64,000 nt of DNA from NCBI GenBank assembly GCA_009746045.1, contig RPFO01002002.1, forward strand, positions 96,199 through 160,198, written 5' to 3'. This DNA is from Mesostigma viride (Eukaryota > Streptophyta > Mesostigmatophyceae > Mesostigmatales > Mesostigmataceae). A program made the position numbers and the translations under genes. Below are positions 1 through 12,404 of this stretch, one piece after another. Position 1 is the stretch's first letter. The number at the start of each line of letters is the position of its first letter. Under the pieces are notes generated by a model. The model did not search any database. It worked only from the letters and a program-made list of their open reading frames with translations, and was not told the origin of the DNA.

Positions 1-566
1 ACAAGCATCCACATTAGACAACCGAAAGCGGCTCGATATCCAGAGCACAGCTGCAGCCAGCCATGCCGCATGAATGCAACCGTTGTTACCAACAAGTGCG
101 GCCATGCGCCAAGGTCAGGCGGCCGGGGGCGTGTGTGAGCGACAGGACACACGCCCGTGGATGCAGGTGGGCAGGGCAGGGCATGCGTCCGGCACGAAAG
201 CAGGCGGCTGGGCCTTGGGATGAGGACGAGACGGGTCGACATCGATTCACGGATCCATTTGACAGAGAGACAGACCATGGAAAAAGAAATAACTACGACA
301 CACTAGAGGGCAGAAAAACAACTTGTTATCAAGGCAGAGCGACATCATGCAAACGGTGTCATATCCACGCTAACCCCTGTAAAACTGCGACGCATGCGAG
401 CATCATGCCAGCATCAAGTTGGCTCAAAATTGCCACCACAGCCACAACCCCCCCCAGCACAGCCACCACCCGCTACCACCGCCACCACCCACGAGTACAG
501 CCACCACCCACAACCACAGCCACCACCCACCCACGCAACACCACCCAGCAGAGCAGCAGCACCCAC

Positions 567-999
567 CAGCGCTTGCTTCTGCAGCAAAGCTTCCGAGGAC
601 CCGCCGCCAAACAGGACGTTGGCTGCTGCCAGCACGCTCTTATACGGGTAGACGTCACACACGCCGCGCGCCGCCCCCCGCCCCATTGTGCCCGCCGCCT
701 CTGGCTGGGCGCCCGTCAGCAGCCGCAGCTGCGTCAGCGAGTCCTCCAAGCACAGTGTCAGCCGCTCAGTGCCACCTGTCGCCGCCTGGAGCCTCCAGCT
801 GGCCTCCTCTAGCGCGCGCAGGCGGCGGCGGAACGCCGCCCTCAGCGGCCCCTCGGCGCCCACATCCGTGACGGTGAGCAGCCCTTGCTCTTGTTCCGCG
901 TGCGCTAGCGGTTGCTGGTTCTGGAGGCACCAGAGGGCAACCTCGGCGTGCTGCCAGGTGGACGTGTGTGTGGTGGGGGGGAAGGTGGTGCGCGCACGA

Positions 1000-1036
<37 letters not shown>

Positions 1037-3361
1037 CGTGTGTGTGTTGTGCATGTGTGAATGTGCATGTGTGTGAGTGTGCACGTGTGTGTTGTGAGGG
1101 GCATGCGCGTGGGTATGCAAACTAGCAGGCGGGAGAGGAGAGTGAGGGACAGAGAGACGGAGAGAGGGAGGAGGTTGAGAGAGAGCTCCGCGCGTGCCAC
1201 TGGCGCCCACATTGACAGTGCATGAAGCAGGCACACAAGGGAAGCGAGAAAGGATGTAGAGATTCACACGTAAGCCCTCTTTCAGGGTCAAATTCTGCAT
1301 CGGCTTTTGACCTTTCCAAGCGTGACCTAAGCCAAAAAGGATGCCAACAGTGTTAACACATCTTACAGTCCTAACGTTGGTACGCCTAAGAAGTAAATGG
1401 TGAATGAAACTCTTCTGAAAACCCTTCCGCCCAGCGCGTACCTGCATGAACAGGGTGACCTTCTCCAGCAGAAGTGCGGCCGCCGAGCTGCCACCCGCAA
1501 CGCCGCCATCCTGGGACACATCGGCCAGGTGCTCCAGGGGCGTCGCACTCATCAACGGGTCCTTGGCGCCGCCCACGCTACCGGCCGCCAGGCCACCACC
1601 GTAGACATCCCAAGGAGCCTCTGTCTCCTCTACTAGCAGGTGCAGGACGGTGCGGATGCCCCGTGCCCGGCTGCATGCCAGCGAGAGGTTTCTAATGCTG
1701 TCGTCTGGGCTGGTAGGGAAGCGATCGCACTTGGCTGCATGGGCATGCATGGTGGTTGCGCGGGTGGAGGCGACGGAGTCGTGACGCATGGACGCGCCAC
1801 GTGTCCACCAAGTAAGCAAGCGCGGACACGGGGGATGAGTCAGAAAGGAGAAGGAAAGGGACAGGGGGGGGGGAGATGGCAGGACTTTGCCACGAAAAAT
1901 TAACCTCCACAACAGCTGTCACGTTGAACCAAGCCTCTGTGCGTGTATGTGGGGTTGGGTGTGTGTATGTGGGGATGGGGGTGGGGGTGTGTATGTGTGT
2001 GTGGGGGGGTGGATGTGATGTGTGTGTATGTGTGTATGTGGGTGTGGGTGGGATATGCGTGTATGTGGGCGGTGGGGTGGGTGGATATGGTGGGGGGTAG
2101 TAGCCATCCAGAGGCACCGCAGGAGCGTTGCGTGGTGGGGCAGGCGGTGGGTGTGCGGTGGTATGCAGGCGGGACATGTGTAAGCAAAGTGGCGCGCCAT
2201 GCCATCACTGCTAGCTGCCATCACCTGACATGCTGCCAGCAGTGCAGACTCGTGTGCGGGTGCGGGAAGCCCACCAAGCCGCTGCCATTCGTAGGAATGA
2301 AGGGGACACAAAAGCCTGCACATGCCTTGCAGAGGTTACAGCTGTGCTGAGGGACCCTGCGCATGCCTTGCAGAGGGTACAGCGCGCGGTGTCATGGGGG
2401 GGCACTGTGGAACCCCCGCCGAGCGATGGCAGCCACCAAGCCTTCACCACCACGGGCATGCCAGGCTAGCCAATCAACTCATGCAATCATGAGAAAATAG
2501 ATGACAGGACGTCTTTCACCATACTAAAAGCTCCTTGCTTCCCACCTTCCCCCTGTGAGCATGCAGAGGTCATCTTGACTCATCTGAACCGTTGCACACA
2601 TGTGGCATGGCAAGCAACGGCGTCACCGCCCATACCAGTCTATGCTTGTTCAAGGAACAGCAGTAGTCTTGTTTGGCAGAGCAGGAATGGGCTGGGGAAG
2701 GCCGTTGGCAGGTGGTGGGTGCGTGACGAATGCCAGTGGCCATCCGGCAGAGACAGAAAAAAGGAGGGCCGGTTTGATACGGAAGAACTATGCGGCGTCC
2801 AGGAACAAAGCCGAGCCGCCAAAGGAGGCCCTTACCAAGTGGGAACGCCTCTGTAGTCTTCGCAAAAAGGCTGTCGGCCCACTCGTACACGCCAGCCACG
2901 TCCAGTAACTTGGCTTCCAACGGGTCGCATGAGACCGTGCCTTCCTCCATGCACACCTCGTCCACATCTGCGGGACCCGACCCGTACAAGACGGCCCGGC
3001 GCACAAACGCGGGAGGTGAGGGGCCAGCTTCGGCACATGTAGCATACGACGTGGGAAAGGGAAACGAATGGCGAGAGGAATCGGGAATACCGGAGCACCA
3101 CGCACATTGGCAGACAGCGGAGACGAGGTTGTTGTCTAGACACGCCGTGAAAAGCTGTCGAAAGCGATATTCTCTTTCATCCCTGCACGAGGCATCCGGC
3201 TGCCCGGCGAACAGGCCGGCAGCCTTGCAACTCGAGTACAGGTCACTTTCATTGCCTCTTGCAACAGCAGCAAGATACAGACCTATAGGTTCAGCTTGAG
3301 CTAATTTTTCTACAGCATCCATCCGAAAACTCGGATCGATGCTGTTGCCCGCGCCCGGCAT
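567..3361 (-). CDS. Unrecognised multi-exon gene, alpha-helical product (3' part probably beyond left edge)
   Basis: Five exons on the minus strand join in phase: 3106-3361, 2836-3027, 2225-2315, 1442-1670 and 567-950 (1152 nt, 384 codons, no stop). The ATG at 3361 opens MPGAGNSIDPSFRMDAVEKL; a second in-frame Met lies 13 codons later. The reading is helix-rich, for example KLLDVAGVYEWADSLF in exon 2, GIRTVLHLLVEETEAPWDVY in exon 4 and LRALEEASWRL then CLEDSLTQLRLL in exon 5. No catalytic motif, signal peptide or membrane segment is visible. Donors are GTGCGT, GTAAGG, GTGATG, GTACGC and GTGGGT. A further in-frame exon may begin at 50 after GCAG and run off the window. The first junction (weak acceptor at 3028) and the short third exon are the least certain. 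I do not recognise the family; a scaffold or solenoid protein is a guess from composition only. The gene is transcribed away from the GT8 gene at 7296. Confidence 0.5.
985..1100. repeat. (TG)n microsatellite in intron
   Basis: A run of TG dinucleotides at about 1001-1032 is followed by interrupted TG-rich sequence to about 1100. It lies in the intron between exons 4 and 5 of the left-edge gene. A second TG/GGGTG-rich tract occupies about 1935-2100 in the intron between exons 3 and 4. Confidence 0.9.
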
Positions 3362-6131
3362 TTCAAACTGCCGGGCTCGTGCACGCGACTCAGGTAAGTG
3401 CTGTACAGCTATGGCACCGAAAACCGTCGCGTGATTCAGAGTTCGCTAGGCTGCATGCCGAAATACCCCATCAGACAATCCGTTCTCTCCAGTCGTGCAT
3501 GCTGCCTTGAGAAATAGACCGACGTAGTAGCAGCGTGACAGTCGGCGATCAGCCGACTGCCAGTGCTGGGATAGTTATCTGAAGCACCACAGCAGCCCAC
3601 TTCATGATGCTTTTTTAAAACCTGCCATCAAACGGGCAACCCCTAAGAGCGCCAGAATATTGCCGTCCGTTGACTACAATTACGAGTGCGTCTACGCAAA
3701 AATGTGCCTCTTGAATTTCTACATGTAGCGATGGAGTCACGCATATGTATGCTGTGGGTTACGCGCGGTTGGTCGATTTTAGGAAATGAGGCATGAGCCC
3801 GCAACTCAGGCTGTATGAATGTTAGCTGTGTCGAACGCTAGCGGCAACAATGCACTAAAAAAGTTCAAAATGACGGACGACAAGGTATGAAACTGAAAAG
3901 TTCTAGTTCTAGTAGGTATTTGTAAACAAGATGCTAAAAAACCTAGAAGTTACAAAGTGTCTAATACTTTAGAAGAACAGAGACAAGAACGGGGGCTTCG
4001 CCCCCGGGCCCCCGGTAGTAACCAATATTGTGCCTGTCCGGCGTTTGTGGCCGGTCTCCGGCCGGACACGTCACCTACTCTACTACAACCGTCTACGGAA
4101 CGTGTGCACATTTAGGGCCCACTGAACGCGAGCAAATATTCCAGTCCGGGCGACCAACTGGAGTGAAAATCTGTGAAAATCGTACGCTAGTTCCCGGCCA
4201 ATCGGAGATTCTGGAGACATTTGCCCTTCCCATTGCGCTACGGAGATGTGCGACTGAGGCCGTAAGCATTTGTAACCGTTGGGGTAACACAGCGAACACG
4301 TCTTGCACTTTGTTCACTGTGCGATGTTCAGACGGAGGTACGTGTAAATTACGTATGCGTATATCATTGCTTGTGCGTTAGGTTTAGTTGTGACATTTAT
4401 TGAGCGTTACGGAAGCATTTATATTTCATTGGTAAGGCAGGGAGGACCATGAGCGCGACATTAATCTATTCATCCATTAATTTATCACAACCGGTTATAC
4501 CGTAGGACAATTTACAGTAAAGTTGGTCGCCCGGAGTGGAAGCAATATATGCATTCATTGAGAATATTAGAGGCGGGTGAGAATGGCATGCAACATAGGG
4601 AAATTAAACCCCGAAAAGAAGAACCTGAAATATATGTATCAAGGAGACAACCATGTATACCTGGCATTATATACTGCTTTACCAAAGATGCCCTCTACCT
4701 ACATGCAGTTTCACCCATGGAGTATGCCCCTTAGATCAACCCCTGTCACGCAGTGCGTTACCAATGATGATAGGTATTGGGCATACGTACATGCAGCTTC
4801 ACCCATGCCGTACGCCCCTCAGGTCAACCCCTGGCACGCACCGTGCCTTACCAATGACCGGACAGGTAAGGAGTACCTAGTGCAGTTTCGCCCATGCAGT
4901 ATGCCCCTGAGATCAACCCCTGTCACCTTTCTTTCCAGCACAACCCTTTGGTAAGAAACCAAAGCTTGCCACAAGGCCAAATTCAATATACGCATACGCA
5001 TAATGCAACCTACGCATACGCAAGATATGTATACACATAACATACAGCCTTACCAATGATACTCCCTACCTGCATGCGTTTCACCCGTGCAGTATGCCCC
5101 TCAGATCAACCCATGTCACTTTCTTTCCAACACATCCGTTTGCTAAAAATACACAAGCTGGTGAGCCTCCAAGCACAGTGAAGCCTCCAAGCACAGTGAA
5201 GCCGGTGCTAAGAAACGTTTAATTGCCTCAATATTTACATACAACTGAGCAGCCTGCAGCAAACACCTTCCAACAAACCACTCAAAAACCACTCGATAAA
5301 ACCCCGACAGCCGACATGTTTCGCTTCTTAGCAACGTTATCAACGTGAGGTTATGCCTTCTTTCCCGTCAGATAGCGCCAGATCCCTTGCCATGCCGCCC
5401 TGCAGCGCCGCCGGAGTTTTAATGATGTTATCTACGTTGCATGCCTGTGAGGTGTCAAGGCGCGAGCCACCACAAAAGATGATCCCACCACAAAGTAGAT
5501 CCCACCACGAAAGGTATCGTCCCTCGCCCGGGGGCATAAGAAAGGGTCCGAATTCTCCCGATTTCTGGCCTGCGCTAGATGTCTCCTTGATAAAAATTTT
5601 CCCCCTTCCATGCAGGACGCGCATCCCGCGAGACTGGTGGCGCAAACCGATAGTTATGGAAATCTTGACGTAAAGCAGCACACTTTCGACTCAAAGGCCA
5701 GTATAAACGCTTCCTTGCCGTTGATTGAATCCCACAACACCTGACTTTTCAAAATGCACAAACAACATCATTCAACGACCTTCTTTCACGAGTTCGCATG
5801 ATTTCTCTGCATTCCGCATGCTATCGTTGTCTTCGTCCCTTCGTGCCTTCGTTGCATCCGTTAAAATCTGTTGAAATCATTGAAAGCAACGCTACCGAGC
5901 TGTCCTTTGGCACGCAGCGACTGCGGTCGCCACGACACGCAAAAACCAGGCAGCAACCGGGCAACATGCACAAACAACACCATTAAATTTAACAACACCA
6001 TTAAAGTTACAAAGTGTCTAATACTTTAGAAGAACAGAGATATTTCAGATTGACGGATGGCAGAAGCAAGTATGACAGTGGGACGTCTTCAATCCGTCGT
6101 GTGTTCCCGGCTTCCCGCCATGACTTAAAAG
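3362..6131. other. Intergenic region with short repeats, no gene seen
   Basis: This is the space between the divergent left-edge gene and the GT8 gene. It holds a stretch beginning GTTACAAAGTGTCTAATAC that occurs at both about 3953-3984 and 6007-6042, a perfect GGGGGCTTCGCCCCC hairpin at about 3991-4005, and four diverged repeats at 4694-5115. A 117-codon frame at 4028-4381 has no recognisable content and is not called. A copy of the dispersed TCTCCCGATTTCTGGCCTG...GTCTCCTTGAT repeat lies at about 5551-5593. Confidence 0.6.
4694..5115 (+). repeat. Four diverged direct repeats around TTTCACCCATG...GATCAACCC
   Basis: Each copy contains a version of CAGTTTCACCCATG, then GTATGCCCCT, then GATCAACCCCTGTCAC. 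Copies start near 4703, 4794, 4881 and 5078. They are spaced unevenly and diverged. Two copies share TTTCTTTCCA after the core. No ORF spans them. Confidence 0.7.
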
Positions 6132-6776
6132 TAGGGCTGGGACATCCGGGTCATTTCGCGACCCGAACACGAACACGAACACCTGGGGAGAGTACCCGAA
6201 CCCGAATACCGAACATGTTCGGTACATTCCCAGGTGACCCGAACACGAACACGAACATGTTCGGTACAGGTTTAAGGTGACCCGAACCCGAACCCGAACA
6301 TTACCCGAACATTTTACCGAACACGAACAATTCATAACGATACACTTGTAAGTAGGATACGGACACCATCGAGGACAATTTAACTGTCACAAAAGAAAGC
6401 AAAATGCTAGCTGTCTTCTGAACTACTGAAACCGATAGAAATAAACCTTCGTACTTTGTTATCTTGTTCATTGGCTGGTACTGAAATGAATGATAAGTGA
6501 AAAGTTCTGCGGTTTGGTACTGAAAAATTCGGCTGAAAACAATAACAACAACCGAAAAGTATGTAAATGTTCGGTACCGGGTCAAAGGCGAACATGTTCG
6601 CCCGGTTCCCAGGGTGACCCGAACACGGACACGAACATGTTCGGTAAGTTTCCAGGGCGACCCGAACCCGAACAGCACATGTTCGGCCGAACATTTTAGG
6701 CGACCCGAACACCGCACATGTTCGGTATTCGCCCGAACATGTTCGTGTGCGGTATGCGGCGGATGTCCCAGCCCTA
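6132..6776. mobile_element. Non-autonomous hAT-like DNA transposon (645 bp) with 8-bp TSD
   Basis: The ends are inverted copies of TAGGGCTGGGACATCCG (6132-6148 and 6760-6776). They are flanked by identical 8-bp direct repeats CTTAAAAG at 6124-6131 and 6777-6784. An 8-bp target duplication with a TIR starting TAGGG is typical of the hAT superfamily. There is no transposase frame. The interior is built of two outer blocks of CCGAACACGAACACGAAC arrays and palindromic CGAACATGTTCG motifs (about five copies) around an AT-richer core at about 6320-6560. Confidence 0.85.
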
Positions 6777-6784
6777 CTTAAAAG

Positions 6785-7295
6785 TGTTGACAGCACATGC
6801 GTGCCGCACGCCGTGCCGACTGCCGACTGCATGTGCCGAGTCGCGAGAATCATGGCCGTAAGAAGACTTACGTGCGTGGCGTGTAGTCTTACGTGCGCGA
6901 GAGTCTCGGCATCGCAGAAGGCACAAGCTGCAATCTAGGTATAGCAACTGCCAGCATGCCGCTGCACCTGCCAGCATGCAGCTGGCAGCGAGCGTTATTA
7001 ATGAACAGGGGGCGATTCAGCCATGTTGCAAATCTGGTTTATTTCATCAACGCATTAGCTCAATGACATTGCGGGACTAGTTATCGGTCGTCCTTGCGAC
7101 ACGGCTTTCTCACAAATATAATATAGTTGCTGGTATCCTAGCCAGTCTTCAAGTCCACATTGTCGTCAGAAACAGGAACAAGTCCACATTGTCGTACTGC
7201 ATGGTAGCTCATTTTGTGCAACGGTTACCTGCAAGTCCGGCCGTAAACTTGTGAGGCGTGTCAAGCTTTTGTTTAGTGAACTACGGACAGTCACC
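6785..7295. other. Upstream region of the GT8 gene
   Basis: This covers the 5' flank and probable 5' UTR of the gene starting at 7296. Short direct repeats are visible (CAAGTCCACATTGTCGT near 7150 and 7180; TGCCAGCATGC near 6950 and 6970). I see no recognisable core promoter element. Confidence 0.4.
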
Positions 7296-10200
7296 ATGCC
7301 TTCATTTTACCGAGGCACTCACGGTACTCTTCTGCTGCCGATGGCTGCCGTGGTACTAATGGCTGCAAGTTTCGCCCTGGCAGCATCCAATGATGGAGCA
7401 AATGACCCCATAAACAAGGCTTACGTTACCATGCTCGTGGACAATAACGGCTTCATGGCCGGCGCAGCCGCGCTCGGGAAGAGCCTGCAAGCATCCCGGA
7501 GCCGGGTCAGCCGTATCGCGCTCGTCACCCCGAACGTCAACAGCACGACGAGGAAATATATCAAGTCGGGCGGTTGGACGCCGCGTGAGGTCAAGCCGAT
7601 TACGTGCGTCCCCAGCAAGACGTCCACCGTGATGCAGGAGACCGGTCTGCGTACGGTGCCGGACTCCTTCCCCTCCCATTGCACCAAGTTCCACGTGTTC
7701 AACATGGTGGAGTACAACAAGGTGAGAGCGGTTGACTGAGGGCCGGCCGGTGCCGATATTGTATGTGTCCCTGACTAAGGCGAGAGCTGGCATGTGCGGG
7801 CCAGGCATTGCAAGCTGGGAGCCTATCATCTTGAGGTATGGTTGGTTGTATCCTTGTATCCTTGGCACAGCTCCAGGCTTCCAGGACGTCCACATCCTAT
7901 GGAGGACATGGGCATATGCTGCTATGTTATGATGCCCCCCCTTGCGTGAATATGATAGGGTAACGAGAGCAGCGCTCGGTGGTAGGGTTCAGTTGAGAGT
8001 AGTGTGCACTGATGACGGTAGTATGTACTGCGCCCTGGCATGGTCACTTGCCAGGGAGGGGCATGTGCGTGCCCGAGGGCATTGCTTCCTGCCACGCATA
8101 TACAGGGATCGCTAGGGGGAACCGAGCGAATCTTGAGCGTGCTGTACAGTAGAGGTGGTAACTTGCGTGTTCGTTCCATTCAGAAAATCTTCGTTATTCA
8201 GATAAAAATGGCAATTTCTTGTTGGAAGGGTCAATATGGATACAACATCTTTTGAATTTTGATGCTTCAGGAAAGTGTTATCACACATGCAAAATAACCT
8301 TAACAGGATTATTCCAAAAATTAATGAAATTAATAACTTAATTAATAAGTTATTATTATATTTATATAGAGAGTAACTTGGTTAAATAATTGAGAGTTAC
8401 CTCGATCACTCTTTGCACCCATCGTAGAGAGCTGCTGCAGAAGCCCACACCGTAAAGGTATAGCAGGCCGCACGGCTGTCGCTCTTCTACACACCTGCCA
8501 GCCATGATCCCTGCTGCTACCTCCCAACTGTTCCTTCTGTGCTCATCGCATCTGTCGTATGGTTGTCTCGTTGATATGCAGTATGGCTGACCTCTCCGCC
8601 CCTGTACTTGCTCATTCTTTATTTATGGGCGCCCTTGTCCACCCGGCTCCTCCCTGCTCCTGTCCCTTTTCTGCCTCCATGACCAATCTTCATCCATAGC
8701 TCCCCGAGAGTTCGCCACCACACCCTGTCCCTGAGGCTGCAAGTAGGAAACGTATGGCCGCATAATGCAGCTCATGGCATGTTTTGGGTGGGGTTTTGTA
8801 CCTCGTTCTTTAATGCACGTCTTCTAACATTCAGTAAATAATGTGACTGGGTCACCGGCCCTCATTTGATCCACCCTAACACCATGCTCCTTTCGCCCAT
8901 CCCTCATCCCCCCCTTCTATCCCTAATTCCCCCCTTCCATCCCTTATCCCCCCCTTCCATCCCTCATTCCTATCAGTCACCCGCTATTCCCAACTTCCAT
9001 CCCTGCGAACTGCATGAATGCCCACTGACCCACCCTGCCTTCAACCCGCCCCTTCCTTCCATCCCTGATCCATTGGTTTAGTCTCCTATACTGCTCCTGA
9101 CGGCAGACACCCACTGGCCTGATGTCATGTTCCTGTATGCGCCCACCTCCCCAGTGTTTTTGCTAAGGCTTTTGACGCCGCGGTCACAGTCACCTCAGCT
9201 GTCAAATCCTGCGGCCGCGATGGCCTCGGCTGTGAAAATCCCGCGGTCGCACGCCCTTAGCACTTTAGTCACAAGGTCACAAGCACGCCAACATGGCAAC
9301 AATTGACCACCACCCTAGCGCCTAGTGGCAAGTCGCCCTAGTTCTCTTTAGAAGTGATATTGACATCACTCTGCTCTGTGCTATTAATACCGAGCCATAG
9401 AGTTATGATGATACAAAAGTCAGTTAGTTATAGTAATGAAATACGCCTTCATACTTTTGCGTGCAAGGCAACCAATGACCATGCAAGTCGCAGACCTTGG
9501 CAAGTGGCAAGGCCACAAGGCACAAAGTGGCATCATAACACATTTCTACTTTTTGTGAGTCTAGCTCTATGCAGTTTTTCAAAAAACAGGTGCCAACCGT
9601 GCACGCTATCAAAACGTTACCTGAAAGAAGGAACGCATTAAAGCAGCTAATAAACATTTGGTCACCCGTCACAAGCTGAATCACACGCATTATCAGAATG
9701 CGATGGCGAGTCCGCCAGGGAAAGATGTTGATGTGATCCTGAATCAGCGGAGCGAGGCGAAGATTCGGGATCACTCGACCCATGGCTTTGCCCTCCGGCT
9801 AGTTCGTTTGAATCAGGTCGGCGGCTGATATTGGCACTTTCCAAACCGCCCTGCAGCTGTAAGTCACCTTGGCTTGATACCAACGCCGAATTCAAGCCTG
9901 AATCAGGCACGGTGCTAGGAGCAAGGTTGTTGACAGCTGCGTTTGCTGCCAGTGGAACGCGCCTGAAAAAAGATAACAGCCCTCTACCTCTGGACAACAG
10001 TGCCTGGTGCCGACCAGATTTTACCCTATTGTCGCTGGCTATTCCGTGACGAAATACATCAAATTGCTATCGTAACTCTCAGGCAGGCAAAATTCCATTC
10101 ATCTGAGCAGCGCTTCTAAGTTATACCCCTTCAAATATATTTAAGTTTGTTGCTTTCTGATCTGACGACAATATTAAAAATTCAAAATCCTGGTAATCCT

Positions 10201-11913
10201 GCCAATTGCCATACACCACCCAGCAGCACGCCACCTATTGCATCATATATCTCCGAAATTTGTACAGTGCTTGACAGTAGTTGACGCTGCGATGCACCTT
10301 GCATAGAAAATCGCCTGATGCGAGCCAATGACCAACCAGATCGTCTTCATGGACACAGACCCCTTACTCGAACACAGCATCGATCATCTGTCCCTAATTC
10401 CTATCCCTCGTCCGTCATTCCCGTCTTCCATGCCCCCAGATCGTCTTCCTGGACGCTGACACCCTCGTCGAGCGCAACATTGATGACCTGTTTGACCTCG
10501 ACACGCGGTTTGCCGCCGCGCCCGACGTCATCAACCCCTATGTCGCCAACAGCGGCGTCATGGTGCTGGTGCCGGATGCCGGCAAGTTCGAGGCACTTGT
10601 GCGGATGGCGGGGGAGGGCGTCTCGTTCAACGGGGGGGACCAAGCCGTGCTGAACGCCTTCTTAGCGTCACCAGAGGGGGGGGGCGCCCTTGGTATGAAC
10701 GGGCGGCCGATGACCCCATCGTGGGGCGGCTCAGCCCTGCGTATAACGTACAGGTGGGTGGGTTGCTGCGGACGGGTGGTGGGTGGGGATGGTGCTGCGG
10801 GTGGGTGATCAGGAGCTCCTGTCCTGCCCACGGATGCTGCGTAGGGCGGGTGCAGGGGGAGGCTCCCAGCATGCATTAATATGATCATGTTGTATCGGTC
10901 CGGTAGGATGTAATAACTGTAAGGTGTACTGTAGGATGTAATAACGAATGTATGACATGTGGAGCACATCGGCTCTTCTTGTGACATCATCCACGGTTGT
11001 GTTGGCTGCCTTAGCGGTTGCTATGGCCGGGCTAGTTGTTGTCTTCTCAGCATCTTCTTACTACCTTTTGTAGCTGGTAAGTCGCCTCTTATGACCTTCT
11101 TAGTGTAATGTTGTTATGTGATGTGTTTGTTTATGGGATCTCGCTGCGTTCTGTTATGTCTTGTGAGGGTGATTATCAGAGCCGCGTCAGCAGCTGTTCT
11201 GTATCCTCCAGTTTTCTTAAAGCTCTCATTAGTGGCGGCCTACATGGTTACATGACCCAGAGTTGCTCACTGAAGGGGCATGTTGTCTGCGGCGCGTTCT
11301 CTCCCTGCACGGATGCCGCCATCCATCTGCGTGTTTATTTAATCATATCCTGGCGCGCCCTATCCTCTTAATACCACTTGATGTGCCTCAGATCGGTCCG
11401 CTCCACAACCACTACATGGCGGACGTGCACGGGTCGCTGGGGACGCCCTTTGAGCTGCCGGAGCCCAAAGTGATCCACTTTGTGGGCGTGACCAACACCA
11501 AGCCCTGGATCTCCCTCTCGCTCGCGCTCAAGAACCGGACCAAGGAGGAGGAGGCCGCCAAGGCGCCGCCGCGCATCCCTGAGGGCGTGCCCAACCTGAG
11601 CTCCGCCACGTGGGGCATGCACCTGCGCTGGTTCCACTACGTCAATCTTCCGGCACTCGGGTTTGACTGGAAGTCGATCGCTGTCTCGGCGCCGCCGACA
11701 AAGTCCAGCCGGGAGCTGATCTTGGAGCGCTATGAGACATTGGCGGCCAAGGCTGCCGAGCTGAGGGCCAAAGGAGGCTCGCCAGGGGCCAAGGGGGGGG
11801 ACAGCCAAGCCAAGGAGAGCGACAATACGGGCCTCCCGGAACAAGAGGCGCCGCTGGAGGACGAGCCGGACTGGGATGAGGAGGACGAAGATTGGGAGCA
11901 TGATGAGTTGTAG
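7296..11913 (+). CDS. GT8 family glycosyltransferase (glycogenin/galactinol-synthase-like), secretory
   Basis: Three exons: 7296-7721, 10440-10757 and 11392-11913, giving about 421 codons. The ATG at 7296 has a good context (caccATGc) and is followed by a hydrophobic signal peptide or anchor ending about residue 30. Exon 1 then carries the GT8 opening AYVTMLVDNNGFMAGAAALG. Exon 2 starts exactly at IVFLDADTLVERNIDDLF with the metal-binding DxD at about residues 147-149, then NSGVMVL and NGGDQAVLNAF. Exon 3 has HFVGVTNTKPW (about 277-287), the C-terminal H-x-x-G...KPW motif, and ends in an acidic tail. The family transfers sugars from nucleotide-sugar donors with retention; the acceptor cannot be told from sequence. 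The signal peptide points to ER/Golgi or outside rather than the plastid. The exon 2 donor is ambiguous: CAG|GTGGGT at 10754 is stronger but out of phase with exon 3, while GTGGGT at 10758 is in phase. A decayed copy of the exon 2 start lies 100 bp upstream in intron 1. Confidence 0.87.
10340..10398 (+). pseudogene. Decayed duplicate of the GT8 exon 2 start
   Basis: The sequence after AACCAG at 10334-10339 reads IVFMDTDPLLEHSIDHLS, against IVFLDADTLVERNIDDLF at 10440. Both copies begin just after a CAG acceptor and lie exactly 100 bp apart. No good donor follows the first copy, and reading on from it reaches TGA inside the true exon in another frame. It therefore looks like a tandem duplication relic rather than an alternative exon. 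Confidence 0.8.
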
Positions 11914-12402
11914 TCAGGTACCTAGCGGTATGTGAACCATTAACAGGGCGGTGTGTTACGAGCTCATGTACGCTATCTATGCAAGCACCCAGCTACAATG
12001 ACACTGGCTGCATGTACGAATTTTTGGTGGCAGTAAATTCAGCAGTAGTATTTAGTATTATCAACACTAGTGTATATGTTGTATTATTAATTAAGGCCTC
12101 ATGGTACCTATACATGCCCAGGACTGTTTGGCATGCGTGCAGCTCCATATGGCCCGGGCCTCTCCCACAGCCCGCCACATGTGACATACTGTTTTAGGGT
12201 TTAGCCAAACTGGCCTGCAAGGTATGAAAAACCTGGGTATTGTACGCCCCGGCCATCTACCAACTACTGTGGTCTTTCTTTGCTGTATCCCCCAAAGTGT
12301 CGGGGTTGGAATCAATCCTGCATGATCGTGCGACGTACGTTACACATGCATTCTATTACCCATGGGATTGCATGCCCGACGGGCTCCATCGTCACTAGCT
12401 AA
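11914..12402. other. 3' flank of the GT8 gene
   Basis: This stretch holds the presumed 3' UTR and AT-rich flank. No ORF of interest or repeat is visible before the first LINE fragment at about 12405. Confidence 0.4.
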
Positions 12403-12404
12403 GT

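Noticed and set aside
3985-4020. GGGGGCTTCGCCCCC hairpin as a terminator
   Set aside because: Bacterial-type terminators do not apply here. Such GC palindromes are common repeat debris in green algae.
4028-4381. 117-codon frame starting near 4028
   Set aside because: It starts at GTG, has no recognisable motif, and lies in a repeat-rich region.
9662-9997. 111-codon minus-strand frame in GT8 intron 1
   Set aside because: The Ser/Asp-rich reading has no partner exon, splice context or recognisable family. It could be a transposon relic, but I cannot support that.
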